Positions 48,560 through 57,180 of a DNA stretch of 64,000 nucleotides are shown here, piece after piece. The first letter of the stretch is position 1; every line of letters begins with the position of its first letter. The translations under genes and the position numbers were made by a program. The notes beneath the pieces were generated by a model, which did no database searches, was not told the origin of the DNA, and saw only the letters and a program-made list of their open reading frames with translations. Source of the stretch: DASRDZ01 sp035652335 (GTDB taxonomy: Bacteria > Chloroflexota > Dormibacteria > Aeolococcales > Aeolococcaceae); the NCBI GenBank assembly GCA_035652335.1, contig DASRDZ010000010.1, positions 56,303 to 120,302 of the forward strand, in the 5' to 3' direction.

Positions 48560-49677
48560 CAGAGGTTGCCCCGCGCAGCCTGCTCGCGCTCGATGGCCTC
48601 GAAGAGCGCCTTGAAGTTGCCCTTGCCGAAGCCGCGCGCGCCCTTCCGTTGGATCACCTCGTAGAACAGGGTGGGCCGGTCGGCGACGGGCCTGGTGAAG
48701 ATCTGCAGGAGGTAGCCCTGCTCCTCGAAGTCGACCAGGATGTGGTTGCGGCGCAGCGCCTCGACGTCCTCGCTGACGCCGTGCTCCTGGGTGCGCGCGG
48801 CGATGTCCTCGTAGTACGTGTCGGGGGTGGAGAGGAACTCGACGCCGCGATCGCGCATCGCTGCCACGGTGCTGACGATGTCGTCGGTGTGGAGGGCGAT
48901 GTGCTGCACGCCCGGGCCGTGGTGGAAGTCGAGGTACTCCTGGATCTGCGACGCCTTCAGCCCCTGCGCGGGCTCGTTGATGGGGAAGGTGATCATCGTC
49001 TGCGGGTCGCGCACCACCTTGCTGCGCAGGGCGCTGTACCGGGTGGCGATGTCGTGCTCGTCGAACTCCTGGAAGACGTCGAAGTCGAAGACCGAGTGGT
49101 ACCACTCCACCCAGGTGTCCATGCGGCCGAGCTCGACGTTGCCGACGCTGTGGTCGATGTGGCGGAGCCCCACGCCCCCACCGGAGACGCGCTGGGCGCG
49201 GTAGCCGGGAAGGTGCGGCCCGTCGTACTCGTCGCGCTCGACGAAGCGGTGCACGGTGTCGCCGAAGGTGCGGATGGCGGCGATGCGCACGGCGCCGCGC
49301 TCGTCGCTGACGACGTGCGGCTCCTCGACGCCGGTCGCGCCGCGCCGCACCGCGGCCTGGTAGGCCTCGCCCGCGTCGTGCACACGCAGGGCGATCGACT
49401 TCACGCCGTCGCCGTGCAGCCGCACGTGCTCGGCGACCTCGCCGTCCGGCGTCAGCGGCGCGGTGAGCACCAGGCGCACCCTGCCCTGCTCCAGGACGTA
49501 GGAGGCGCGGTCGCGCACGCCCGTCTCGGGACCGGAATAGGCGACCACGTCGAACCCGAAGGCGCTGCGGTAGAACTGCGCCGCCTGGCGCGCATTGCCG
49601 ACGTAGAGCTCGACGTGGTCGGTGCCCAGCAGCACCGGGACGTCGGTGCGTGCCGGCCGCTGCAGGACGTCAGCCAC
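48559..49677 (-). CDS. hpd: 4-Hydroxyphenylpyruvate dioxygenase
   Basis: A 372-residue two-domain vicinal-oxygen-chelate enzyme that makes homogentisate from 4-hydroxyphenylpyruvate. The Fe(II) triad is seen as His in LRHIDHSVGNV, His in GVQHIALHTDDI and Glu in LFYEVIQRKGARGFGKGN, the last also being the family fingerprint. The GTG start lies in an 8-bp overlap with the upstream diiron-protein gene. Confidence 0.95.
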   Translation of the reverse strand: MADVLQRPARTDVPVLLGTDHVELYVGNARQAAQFYRSAFGFDVVAYSGPETGVRDRASYVLEQGRVRLVLTAPLTPDGEVAEHVRLHGDGVKSIALRVHDAGEAYQAAVRRGATGVEEPHVVSDERGAVRIAAIRTFGDTVHRFVERDEYDGPHLPGYRAQRVSGGGVGLRHIDHSVGNVELGRMDTWVEWYHSVFDFDVFQEFDEHDIATRYSALRSKVVRDPQTMITFPINEPAQGLKASQIQEYLDFHHGPGVQHIALHTDDIVSTVAAMRDRGVEFLSTPDTYYEDIAARTQEHGVSEDVEALRRNHILVDFEEQGYLLQIFTRPVADRPTLFYEVIQRKGARGFGKGNFKALFEAIEREQAARGNL

Positions 49678-50563
49678 GCGCCGCCGCCTTCTCGCGCGTC
49701 CCCAGTGCGCGGCGGGTGGCGTCCAGCCCGTCCCAGAACGCCTTGACGCCGTCGAGCATCTCGGCCGCGCCCTCGAGGAACTTCTCCTCGTCGAAGCCGG
49801 GACGGCGGTAGGCGTCGAGCAGCTCGGTCATGGTGTGCGCCGCGTGCTGCGACTCGACGCGGTCGTGCCAGGTGAAGAAGGCGAGCCGAAGGTCGGGGCA
49901 CTCGCGGTCGCGATACGCGTCGAGGCCCCGGATGAGCTGCTTCCAGAAGCCGGCGGCGGCCCAGTGCTCGACGGCGAAGGAGGCGCCCTCGGCGATGTCG
50001 GGATCCTCGCTGCCGTAGAGGCGGGACAGCTCGTCGCAGAAGAACACCGTGCTCGGCGTGCCATGCTTGCGCTTGCCCAGCTCGTCGAAGCTCAGGCCCA
50101 GCGGCCTGGCGAACTGCAGCAGCCACTCGAAGTGGGCCGCGGTGAACTTGTAGGTGCCGCCGTCGACGGTGCCCTCGGTGCTGACCAGCTCGGGATCGCC
50201 CATGCGGTCGATGGCGTCGGCGTCGACGGGCCGCTCCTGCACCGGCGAGGTGCGCCCGCTGCGGAACACCACGCCCAGCTCGTTGGCGAGGATCTCCTTC
50301 GACTCGCGCGCCTGCTCCAGCGTCGGCGCGTTGATCGTCTTGAGCAGCTGGGCGACGATGAAGAGGTTGCTGAAGACGGAGAACTGCTGGCACAGGTCGC
50401 GCACCTGCTCGCGCGTGGCCTCACCCTTCTCGAACCAGTCGCAGTAGGCGTTGCGGGTCACCACGGGGTGCTCGAAGACGGCCTTCTTCACCCGCGCGTA
50501 GAACCGCTGCCACTCCGGGGTCTGGGGCAGGGCGGGCTGCGCATGCGTCACGGCTGTGGCCAT
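49670..50563 (-). CDS. Haem-oxygenase-like diiron protein (HDO/CADD-type)
   Basis: A 297-residue all-helical protein of the iron-containing redox enzyme group. Putative metal ligands are Glu95 (NELG), His144 (AAHFEW), Glu192 or Glu199 (AEGASFAVEHW), then His233, Glu237 and His240 in TWHDRVESQH, the H-x3-E/D-x2-H pattern of the family. Such proteins bind two metals and use oxygen for hydroxylation, desaturation or C-C cleavage. It is the first gene of the tyrosine operon and overlaps hpd. Roles to consider are hydroxylation feeding the pathway or side-chain processing; none is established. ATG at 50563 has GGAGG 10 nt upstream; the longer frame to 50665 crosses the regulatory region. Confidence 0.82.
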   Translation of the reverse strand: MATAVTHAQPALPQTPEWQRFYARVKKAVFEHPVVTRNAYCDWFEKGEATREQVRDLCQQFSVFSNLFIVAQLLKTINAPTLEQARESKEILANELGVVFRSGRTSPVQERPVDADAIDRMGDPELVSTEGTVDGGTYKFTAAHFEWLLQFARPLGLSFDELGKRKHGTPSTVFFCDELSRLYGSEDPDIAEGASFAVEHWAAAGFWKQLIRGLDAYRDRECPDLRLAFFTWHDRVESQHAAHTMTELLDAYRRPGFDEEKFLEGAAEMLDGVKAFWDGLDATRRALGTREKAAARG

Positions 50564-50790
50564 GGGCTTGTGGCCTCCGGGAGGTTGTGGCAAGGCTCGG
50601 ATCGGCGAGATGATCCGAGGCCAATTGTCCGCTCTGTGAACATCTCTGTCCAGCAGAAGTAGCAATTCGTGGACTGATTGTGCTTGAATTGCCGCCGGCG
50701 GCCGACGGAGTGTCCGCCACGCGGCGGGGCTCGAGGCTCCGGCTGGACGGACTGCTGCGCGTGGCAGGCGTACGGAGGCAGGCGATCGCG
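50564..50790. promoter_or_regulatory. Divergent control region of the tyrosine operon and its Lrp-type regulator
   Basis: 227 bp between divergent starts. It contains an inverted repeat GCAATTC (50662-50668) and GAATTGC (50686-50692) with centres 24 bp apart, suited to a dimeric or multimeric Lrp/AsnC protein, in a local AT-rich stretch (50640-50692). I see no convincing -35/-10 pair in either direction. Confidence 0.55.
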
Positions 50791-51366
50791 ATGAGCCGTC
50801 AGGACCCCACCGACGAGGAGGAGCTCGAGGTCGAGGCGGATGCGGCCGAGGACACCGTCCCCGCGCGGCGCCGGCGCCCGGCCGGACCCGACGCCGAGGT
50901 GGCGGGCCGCGGGCCCGTGCCGGTCGACCGCATCGACCGCCGCATCCTCGAGCTGCTTCGCGACGACGGCCGCATGCCGGTGGCGGCGCTGGCCGAACGC
51001 GCCGGGATCTCGCGCGCCAACGCCTACACGCGCCTCGAGCGCCTGCGCGGCGAGGCGGTGATCCGCGGGTTCACGGCGCAGGTCGACTCGGGCCGCCTCG
51101 GCCTCGGCATCGCGGCGCTGGTGCTCATCTCCGGCCGGCAGCCCGCCTGGCGGGCGCTGCGCGAGCAGCTCCTCCACATGCCGGAGATCGAGTACTGCGC
51201 CTTCACCACCGGCGAGTACGACGCGCTGGTGCTGGTGCGCGTGCCCGACGTCGAGACCCTGCGCGACGTCATCCTGGAGCGCCTGCAGTCGTCGCCCGCC
51301 GTGCGCGCGACGCAGACCATCTTCGTCCTCGACGAGGTGGTGCGCCGGCCGTTCGTGCTGCCGTAG
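50791..51366 (+). CDS. Lrp/AsnC-family transcriptional regulator
   Basis: A 191-residue regulator. After a charged, probably disordered N-terminal tail of about 45 residues, the winged helix reads VDRIDRRILELLRDDGR then ISRANAYTRLERLR. The RAM ligand domain follows (LGIAALVLISG, YCAFTTGEYDALVLV). The ATG at 50791 is chosen over a GTG at 50680 because the latter sits inside the inverted repeat. Being divergent from the tyrosine operon it probably senses tyrosine or phenylalanine and controls that operon. Confidence 0.9.
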   Translation: MSRQDPTDEEELEVEADAAEDTVPARRRRPAGPDAEVAGRGPVPVDRIDRRILELLRDDGRMPVAALAERAGISRANAYTRLERLRGEAVIRGFTAQVDSGRLGLGIAALVLISGRQPAWRALREQLLHMPEIEYCAFTTGEYDALVLVRVPDVETLRDVILERLQSSPAVRATQTIFVLDEVVRRPFVLP

Positions 51367-51373
51367 CACTCGC

Positions 51374-51379
51374 TACGCT
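51374..51379 (+). promoter_or_regulatory. -10 hexamer of the spermidine-synthase-like gene
   Basis: TACGCT, 7 nt before the ATG at 51387; leaderless, 8 nt after the Lrp stop codon. Confidence 0.45.
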
Positions 51380-51386
51380 TGCCCGC

Positions 51387-52964
51387 ATGGCCCGACCCGT
51401 CAGCGCCGCGCCGGCGGTGGAGGTGCCCACCGCGCCGCGGCTGATCGGCGCGCGACGGCTCAGCGCCGTGGTGTTCGTCTCCGGCGCCGGGTCGCTGGCC
51501 ATCGAGATCTGCGCCTCGCGGCTGCTGGCACCCTACTTCGGCAGCTCGACGGTGGTCTGGGCCAACGTCATCGGGCTCATCCTCATCTACCTCTCGGTGG
51601 GCTACTGGGTGGGCGGCCGCATCGCCGACCGCCACGCCTCGCCGCGACTGCTCGGGCGGCTGCTGCTCGTCGCCGCTGCGGTGATCGCGGTGCTGCCCTT
51701 CGTCGCCAGGCCGGTGCTGGACGTCGCGGTGCGCGGCTTCGACGCCGTGTCGGTGGGCGCGGTGGTGGGGTCGTTCTTCGCCACGGTGGCGCTGTTCTCG
51801 GTGCCGGTGACGCTGCTCGGCATGGTCTCGCCGTTCGCCATCCGCCTGGCGCTGCGCGACGTCGGCGAGGCGGGCACGGTGTCGGGGCAGCTGTACGCGC
51901 TCTCCACGGCGGGCAGCATCGCCGGCACCTTCGCGCCGGCCCTGGTCACCATCCCCACGGTGGGGACGCAGCGGACCATGCTCGGCGCGGCGGTGCTGCT
52001 CGGCGTCGCGGGGGCGGCGTTGCGCGGCTGGCGATCGCTCGTCGTCGCCGCGGTGGCCTTCGGGCTGCTGTTCGTGCCGCCGGGCGCGATCAAGGGAGAC
52101 ACCGGGCTGCTCTTCGAGACGGAGTCGCCCTACCAGTACGTGCGCGTCGTGCAGAACGCCGACGGCAAGCGCGAGCTGGAGCTGAACGAGGGCGTCAGCC
52201 AGCAGTCGGTGTGGCGTCCCAACACGGTGCTGACCGGCGGGGAGTGGGACATGTTCCTCGTCGTGCCCCCGCTGCTCACCCACCCGGTGCGCAACGTGCT
52301 GGTGATCGGCAGCGCCGGCGGCACCATCCCGCGCGCCTACGCGCAGTTCTACCCGGACGCGCACGTCGACGGCGTCGAGATCGATCCCGCGGTGACGCTC
52401 GCGGCCCGGCGCTTCATGGGGCTCGACGACATCCCCAACCTGCACGTCCACAGCGAGGACGGGCGCGGCTACCTGCGCTCCACGTCGCAGCAGTACGACG
52501 TGATCGTCGTCGACGCCTACCGCGAGGAGTACGTGCCCTTCTACCTGGCCACGCAGGAGTTCTTCCGGCTGGTGCAGTCGCACCTGCGCCCGGGCGGCGC
52601 GGTGGCGCTCAACGTGGCCCAGGTTCCGGAGGACCACCGCCTCCCCGACGCGGTGGCGGGGACGCTGGCGACGGTGTTCCCGCAGGTGTGGCAGTGGCCG
52701 GCGCTGCGCTTCAACCAGCTCGTCGTGGGACTGACGTCGCCGTCGGCGCTGCCGGCGATGCAGCAGCGGCTGACCGCGCGGCTGGCGCCGCCGATCGCGT
52801 CGCTGGGGCCGCTGTTCTCGACGCAGGCGTTCCGCACCGCGCCGTCGTCCGACCCCATGACCGACGACCGCGCGCCCATCGAGTGGATCACCGACCGCAT
52901 GATCATCGAGCACATCTCCCGCGGCGAGGGTCTCGACGAGTCGCTGCTGCCGACGGCGCCATGA
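51387..52964 (+). CDS. Membrane-fused spermidine-synthase-like protein
   Basis: A 525-residue protein with about seven membrane helices in residues 25-245 (VVFVSGAGSLAIEICASRLL, WVGGRIADR, YALSTAGSIAGT) and a Rossmann aminopropyltransferase-like domain from about residue 255. There LVIGSAGGTIPRAY, DGVEIDP, SEDGRGYL and VVDAYREEYVPFYL match the nucleoside-binding sites of SpeE. The usual D-x-x-D-P polyamine site reads VVDAYREEYVP, so the substrate may not be putrescine. Such membrane fusions are common and mostly uncharacterised. Overlaps the next gene by 4 bp. Confidence 0.88.
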   Translation: MARPVSAAPAVEVPTAPRLIGARRLSAVVFVSGAGSLAIEICASRLLAPYFGSSTVVWANVIGLILIYLSVGYWVGGRIADRHASPRLLGRLLLVAAAVIAVLPFVARPVLDVAVRGFDAVSVGAVVGSFFATVALFSVPVTLLGMVSPFAIRLALRDVGEAGTVSGQLYALSTAGSIAGTFAPALVTIPTVGTQRTMLGAAVLLGVAGAALRGWRSLVVAAVAFGLLFVPPGAIKGDTGLLFETESPYQYVRVVQNADGKRELELNEGVSQQSVWRPNTVLTGGEWDMFLVVPPLLTHPVRNVLVIGSAGGTIPRAYAQFYPDAHVDGVEIDPAVTLAARRFMGLDDIPNLHVHSEDGRGYLRSTSQQYDVIVVDAYREEYVPFYLATQEFFRLVQSHLRPGGAVALNVAQVPEDHRLPDAVAGTLATVFPQVWQWPALRFNQLVVGLTSPSALPAMQQRLTARLAPPIASLGPLFSTQAFRTAPSSDPMTDDRAPIEWITDRMIIEHISRGEGLDESLLPTAP

Positions 52965-53515
52965 GCGAGGTGATGTGGCGACGCGAGGACGGCGGCGTCG
53001 AGCACGTCGTCGTGTCTGTCGCCGCGGGCGGGGGTGTCGACGTCGACGGCGTGGTGGTGTGGCCCGGCGACCGCGGCGAGGCGCACCGGGTGCGCTACAC
53101 GCTGCGCTGCGACAGCGCCTGGCGGGTGCGCGAGCTGCGCGCCGAGGCGCCGGAGGACGGCACCATGCTGCACGTGCACGCCGACGGCGAGGGTTCGTGG
53201 CGCTCCTTCGACAGCGTCGGGCTGCCGCATCTCGACGGCTGCGTCGACGTCGACCTCTACGCGGTGGTGTTCACCAACACGCTGCCGGTGCGGCGGCTGG
53301 GGCTGGAGGTGGGCGAGTCGCGCGCCATCGACGTCGCCTACGTGCGGCTCCCCTCGATGGCCGTGGAGCGGATGCAGCAGCGCTACACGCGAGTTGCTGC
53401 CGATGTGTACCGATACCAGTCGGTCGCCAGCGGCTTCACCGCCGACCTGCGCGTCGACGCCGGCGGGCTGGTGGTCGACTACCCCGGGCTGGCGCGCCGC
53501 ATGTGGGCGCGCTGA
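52961..53515 (+). CDS. Putative glycolipid-binding protein (PA1994-like)
   Basis: A 184-residue protein of the glycolipid-binding (DUF1089) family, a beta-barrel related to lipoprotein-localisation folds. Recognisable are the strand pattern of VRYTLRCDSAWRVRELRAE, WRSFDSVGLPHLDGCVDVDL, FTNTLPVRRLGLEVGES and YVRLPSM, ending FTADLRVDAGGLVVDYPGL. Coupled to the spermidine-synthase-like gene (ATGA). Function unknown beyond lipid or glycolipid binding proposed for the fold. Confidence 0.8.
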   Translation: MSEVMWRREDGGVEHVVVSVAAGGGVDVDGVVVWPGDRGEAHRVRYTLRCDSAWRVRELRAEAPEDGTMLHVHADGEGSWRSFDSVGLPHLDGCVDVDLYAVVFTNTLPVRRLGLEVGESRAIDVAYVRLPSMAVERMQQRYTRVAADVYRYQSVASGFTADLRVDAGGLVVDYPGLARRMWAR

Positions 53516-53521
53516 GGCGGC

Positions 53522-54406
53522 TCAGTAGTCCTGCAGGTACTCGGCGTTGTCGGGGAAGCTGAGCGGCTCGAAGCCGAACTGGCGCGACACCGCGCGGGGG
53601 TGCGTGGTGTTGCGCCGCTGCAGCATCTGCAGCTGCACCGGCGTGACCGGCGGGTTGGGCAGCAGCTTGTCCATGATCACCGCGGGCGGCAGCAGGGCCA
53701 TCACGGGGACGTGGACGCTGGGACGCCGCGTGCCCATCACGCCCTTGATGACGTCGATGATCTGGTCGAGGGTGAGCCACTCGGGGCCGCCCACCTCGGC
53801 GACCAGCTTGCGCGGCCCGCGCTCGATGCACTGGGCGACGATGCGGGCCAGGTCGGCGACGGCGAAGGGCTGGAAGGTGGCGGTGCCGTCGCCGGGCACC
53901 GGCACCACGGGGTTCCAGCGGATCAGCTTGACCAGCTTGGTGAAGAAGCCGTCGCCGGTGCCGAACATGAGGCTCGGGCGCAGCACGTCGACGGGGACGC
54001 CGCTGGCCAGCATCGCCTCCTCGCCGGCCCACTTGCTGGCCAGATAGGGGTAGGTGGGATCGGGGTCGACGCCGAGTGCGCTGAGGTGCACGACGTGCCT
54101 GACGCCCGCCTCGCGGGCGGCCTTGCCGACGTTCTCCGCGCCCTGCCGGTTGACGGCGTCGAAGGTCTGCGACCCGCGGGCGCGGATGACCGCGGTGAGG
54201 TGCACCACGGCGTCGCAGCCTTCGAGCGCCTCGCGCAGGCCGGCGCCGCTCACCACGTCGGCGCGCACCCACCGCCCGTTCGACGGCCGCACCACCCCGC
54301 TCCGCCCGCGCGAGATGAGCCGCAGGTCGTGCCCGGCGTCGCTCAGCGCCCGGGCCGTGTGGAGCCCGACGAAGCCGGTGCCTCCGGTGATGGCGATGCG
54401 GGCCAC
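53522..54406 (-). CDS. NAD(P)-binding NDUFA9/NmrA-type atypical SDR
   Basis: A 294-residue extended-SDR-like protein. The start motif ITGGTGFVGLHTA, VVHLTAVIRARG, VVHLSALGVDPD, the Y-x3-K counterpart YLASKWAGEE and RPSLMFGTGDGFF are typical of the complex I NDUFA9-like subgroup. These bind NADPH and often act with quinone or lipid partners. GTG at 54406 has AGGAG 7 nt upstream. Convergent with the glycolipid-binding gene. Confidence 0.88.
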   Translation of the reverse strand: MARIAITGGTGFVGLHTARALSDAGHDLRLISRGRSGVVRPSNGRWVRADVVSGAGLREALEGCDAVVHLTAVIRARGSQTFDAVNRQGAENVGKAAREAGVRHVVHLSALGVDPDPTYPYLASKWAGEEAMLASGVPVDVLRPSLMFGTGDGFFTKLVKLIRWNPVVPVPGDGTATFQPFAVADLARIVAQCIERGPRKLVAEVGGPEWLTLDQIIDVIKGVMGTRRPSVHVPVMALLPPAVIMDKLLPNPPVTPVQLQMLQRRNTTHPRAVSRQFGFEPLSFPDNAEYLQDY

Positions 54407-54511
54407 GGGTCGTCTCCTGTGCAGGGCGGGGCGGCGGAAGGCGCCGCACAGGGTACGGAATCGCGTCGCCGCAGCGCCGCCCGGGGGTGGTGCCGCGCAT
54501 GGCCCGGGGCA

Positions 54512-54540
54512 TTGCCCATCGAACACCTGTTCGCTACAAT
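54512..54540 (+). promoter_or_regulatory. SOS promoter with LexA box for the mutasome operon
   Basis: A perfect palindrome CGAACACCTGTTCG (54520-54533), which is the Gram-positive/actinobacterial LexA consensus, sits between TTGCCC (-35, 54512) and TACAAT (-10, 54535) with 17-bp spacing. Bound LexA would block RNA polymerase. It directs imuA-imuB-DUF6504-dnaE2. Confidence 0.88.
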
Positions 54541-54652
54541 GTGGCTCCAGCCTCGAGCTCTCCCGTCGATCCCAACCCCGAGGCCGGACGTGGACAAGTC
54601 GACAGGACCGCCGCGGCCGCGCGGGTGACGACGCGGGTGGCGGGAGAGATGA

Positions 54653-55489
54653 ATGGCTACCTCCAGCGACCTTGCGGAGGCGATCTCCGCACTTCAGCGA
54701 CGCTACGGGTCGGCCGCGGTGCGACGGGGTGGCGACCCGACCCCGGCGGGCGTGTGGCCCACCGGGCTGCCGGTGCTCGACCGGCTGCTCCCCGGCGGGC
54801 TGCCGCTGGGGCGGATCACCGTGGTGGCGGGGCGCCCGGCGGCCGAGGCGCCCGCCGCCACCGGCCGGCTCACCCTGCTCCAGGCGCTGCTGGCCGGGGC
54901 GAGCCGCTCCATGCAGGTGGCCTATGTCGACCTGCCGGGCAGCCTCGACCTCGGCTACTTCGCCGACCTCGGCGCCGACCTGCACTCCTGCCTGGTCCTC
55001 CGTCCACCCCGGGCGGCGCTCGGCCCTGGCCTGGCCATGGCGCGCACGCTGGTCCGCGCCGGGGTGCCCTGGGTGGGCGTCGCCCTGGGGGCGCGCCTCC
55101 CCGGGCCGGGCGCCTGGGAGCACCCGCTCACCGCGCTCGGCGAGGCGGCCTGGTCACGCGGCGCCGTGGTCTGCTTCTCCGCGCCCTCGCCGCTGCCCGC
55201 GCCGCTCGCCTACGCCTCGTCGCTGACCCTGGGCTGCACCCCGCTGGCCTGGCAGGAGGCGCACGGCGACATGGTCGGCCTGCGGGTGCGGCTCGACGTG
55301 CTCAAGAGCAAGGTGGGCGCGCCGGGGGCGAGCGGGGCGGCGCTGCTCCGCTACCCGCGGCCGCACGCGGTGGGCGACGTGGTCGGCCTGCCCACGCTGC
55401 TGCCGGGGCACGGCGAGATCGAGCCGGCGGCGCAGCCGCAGCCGGGCCGCGGCGGCGCACCGGCCGACCTCCCGGCCCTGGCCGGATAG
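54653..55489 (+). CDS. imuA: ImuA-like (RecA-fold) mutasome accessory protein
   Basis: A 278-residue RecA-like protein. PTGLPVLDRLLPGGLPLGRITVV is the usual start of the RecA/ImuA core (LDxxLGGGLPxGxL), but the Walker A that should follow is VVAGRPAAEAPAATG, with no G-K-T/S. ATP binding is therefore doubtful. QVAYVDLPGSLDLGY is the Walker-B-like strand. In known systems ImuA helps load the error-prone polymerase with ImuB. It is the first gene after the LexA box, with GGGAGAG before the ATG and a leader of about 105 nt. Confidence 0.82.
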   Translation: MATSSDLAEAISALQRRYGSAAVRRGGDPTPAGVWPTGLPVLDRLLPGGLPLGRITVVAGRPAAEAPAATGRLTLLQALLAGASRSMQVAYVDLPGSLDLGYFADLGADLHSCLVLRPPRAALGPGLAMARTLVRAGVPWVGVALGARLPGPGAWEHPLTALGEAAWSRGAVVCFSAPSPLPAPLAYASSLTLGCTPLAWQEAHGDMVGLRVRLDVLKSKVGAPGASGAALLRYPRPHAVGDVVGLPTLLPGHGEIEPAAQPQPGRGGAPADLPALAG

Positions 55490-55511
55490 GCGCCGGCGAG
55501 GCGACGACGGC

Positions 55512-56753
55512 ATGTCCCGCATCCTCTGCGCCCGCTTCCCCCACCTCGGCCTGCTGGCCGCCTGGCGCACCCATCCCGAGCTGCGCGCCGAGCCCGTGGT
55601 GGTCGGCGGCGCGCCGGAGCTGCGCCTCCCCGTGGTCGCCGCCTCCGCCGCGGCCGAGGCGTCCGGCGTGCGACCCGGGCAGCCGCTTCGCGAGGCGCAG
55701 CAGCGCTGCCCGGCGGCGGTCTTCGTCGCCCTCGACGAGCCGGAGGTGGACCGCCTGCGCGAGGGCGCCGTCAGCGCCCTCTGCACCGTCTCGCCCGCGG
55801 TGGAGGTGGGCGACGACGAGGCCTTCGCCGACCTCAGCGGCAGCCACGCCGCGCATCCCACCGAGCCCGCCTGGGCCGTCGCCGTCGCCCGCGCCCTGGC
55901 CGCCGCGCTGGGGCTGACCCCCGCGGTCGGCGTCGCCGGGTCGCGCTTCGTCGCCCGCACCGCCGCGCGCACCGGCGCCCCCGGCCACGTCCGCCGCGTC
56001 AGGCCGGGCGAGGAGGCGGCATTCCTGGCGCCGCTGCCCCTCCACCTGCTCCCCGGCGACCGCGCCGTGCTCGCCCGCCTGGCCCTGCTCGGCCTCGACT
56101 GCGCCGGCGCCGTGGCCAGCCTCGCCCTCGCCGACATGCAGCGCCAGTTCGGCCCAGCAGGGCTGGCCGTCCACCGCCTGGCGCGCGGCGACGACGGCGA
56201 GGGCGTGCACGCCTGGACGCCGCCGCGGACCATGGCCGAGCGCGCCGCCCTCGACGGCGCCGCCGTGGCCGACCTGGAGGCGCTGCGCCAGGGCGCCCGC
56301 GGGCTGGCCGGCGCGCTCGGCGCCCGGCTCCAGGCGGGGGCGCTGGCGGCCGGCCGGCTCGCCCTGCACCTGGAGGAGGAGGGGGGAGGTGAGGTCACGG
56401 CGGCGCGGGTGCTCCCGGCGCCGGCGGGGAACGCCGAGGAGCTCTGGCCCGCGGTGCTCGGCATGCTCGGCGAGGCGCGGCCCCAGGCACCGGTCAGCGC
56501 CGTCCGGCTGGTCGCCGGCCAGCTCGCCTCGGGCGGGGGGCGCCAGGTCGACATGTGGCGCGGCGGCGACGCCCGGCGGGACGCCGTGCTCCGCGACACC
56601 ATGCGCCTGCAGGACCGCTTCGGCCGCGAGACGGTGTTCGCGCCGCGGCTGGCCGTCGACCCCGGCGACCTGCCGGAGCGCCGCGGGGTGTGGGACGTGG
56701 CGGGTGGCCGGCAGCCGGCGACCACCCGGCGTGGCGCGGCGGTCCGGCGGTGA
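55512..56753 (+). CDS. imuB: ImuB, catalytically inactive Y-family polymerase homologue
   Basis: A 413-residue Y-family protein. The N-terminal strand ILCARFPHLGLLA lacks the first metal aspartate and the palm strand AFADLSGSHA lacks the D-E pair, as in known ImuB proteins, which serve as a beta-clamp hub and not as a polymerase. The helix-hairpin-helix thumb (LALLGLDCAGAVASLALADM) and little-finger region follow. It links ImuA and DnaE2 at damaged forks. Last codons overlap the DUF6504-like gene. Confidence 0.9.
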   Translation: MSRILCARFPHLGLLAAWRTHPELRAEPVVVGGAPELRLPVVAASAAAEASGVRPGQPLREAQQRCPAAVFVALDEPEVDRLREGAVSALCTVSPAVEVGDDEAFADLSGSHAAHPTEPAWAVAVARALAAALGLTPAVGVAGSRFVARTAARTGAPGHVRRVRPGEEAAFLAPLPLHLLPGDRAVLARLALLGLDCAGAVASLALADMQRQFGPAGLAVHRLARGDDGEGVHAWTPPRTMAERAALDGAAVADLEALRQGARGLAGALGARLQAGALAAGRLALHLEEEGGGEVTAARVLPAPAGNAEELWPAVLGMLGEARPQAPVSAVRLVAGQLASGGGRQVDMWRGGDARRDAVLRDTMRLQDRFGRETVFAPRLAVDPGDLPERRGVWDVAGGRQPATTRRGAAVRR

Positions 56754-56998
56754 CCGAGCTCTTCGACCTCCCCGTGGAGGTGCGGACGGACGAGGGCGGG
56801 AGGGTCGAGGCCCTGCGGCTGCCCGAGGGCTGGCGGGTGGCGGCCCGCACCCTGAACCGCTGGCTGGTCGAGATCGACTGGTGGCGCGAGCCGGTGCGCC
56901 GCGACTACCGCCGATGCCTCCTGCGCAGCGGCGACTGCGTCGAGCTGTACCACGACCTGGCCACGGGGGCGTGGCACCTGGCCCGCCGCTATGACTGA
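56750..56998 (+). CDS. Small DUF6504-like protein of the mutasome operon
   Basis: An 82-residue protein starting with GTG overlapping the imuB stop. It is rich in Trp, Arg and acidic residues (GWRVAARTLNRWLVEIDWW, REPVRRDYRR, ELYHDLATGAWHLARRYD). Small proteins of this look occur between imuB and dnaE2 in high-GC Gram-positive-type genomes. Its position suggests it binds ImuB or DnaE2; function unknown. Confidence 0.82.
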   Translation: MTELFDLPVEVRTDEGGRVEALRLPEGWRVAARTLNRWLVEIDWWREPVRRDYRRCLLRSGDCVELYHDLATGAWHLARRYD

Positions 56999-57180
56999 GC
57001 CGAGGAGGCGCGCCGCCCCCGCCGTGAGCCGCCGGGGTGCTCCTCCGCCATGGGAGGGGACCGGCGGAGGTCCGGCGGCCGGGTCGGGGACGGCGCTGGG
57101 AAGGATGGGAGGGTCCTCGTCAGTGCTGGCTATCTGCAATGGCTGATACGCACGAAAGACTACTACACAACGCAGTGGTG

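Noticed and set aside
57037..57180. Earlier start of DnaE2
   Set aside because: The 48 extra codons are Gly/Arg-rich and have no similarity to the PHP domain start; the sequence from 57181 begins directly before the PHP motif. ATG at 57139 remains possible.
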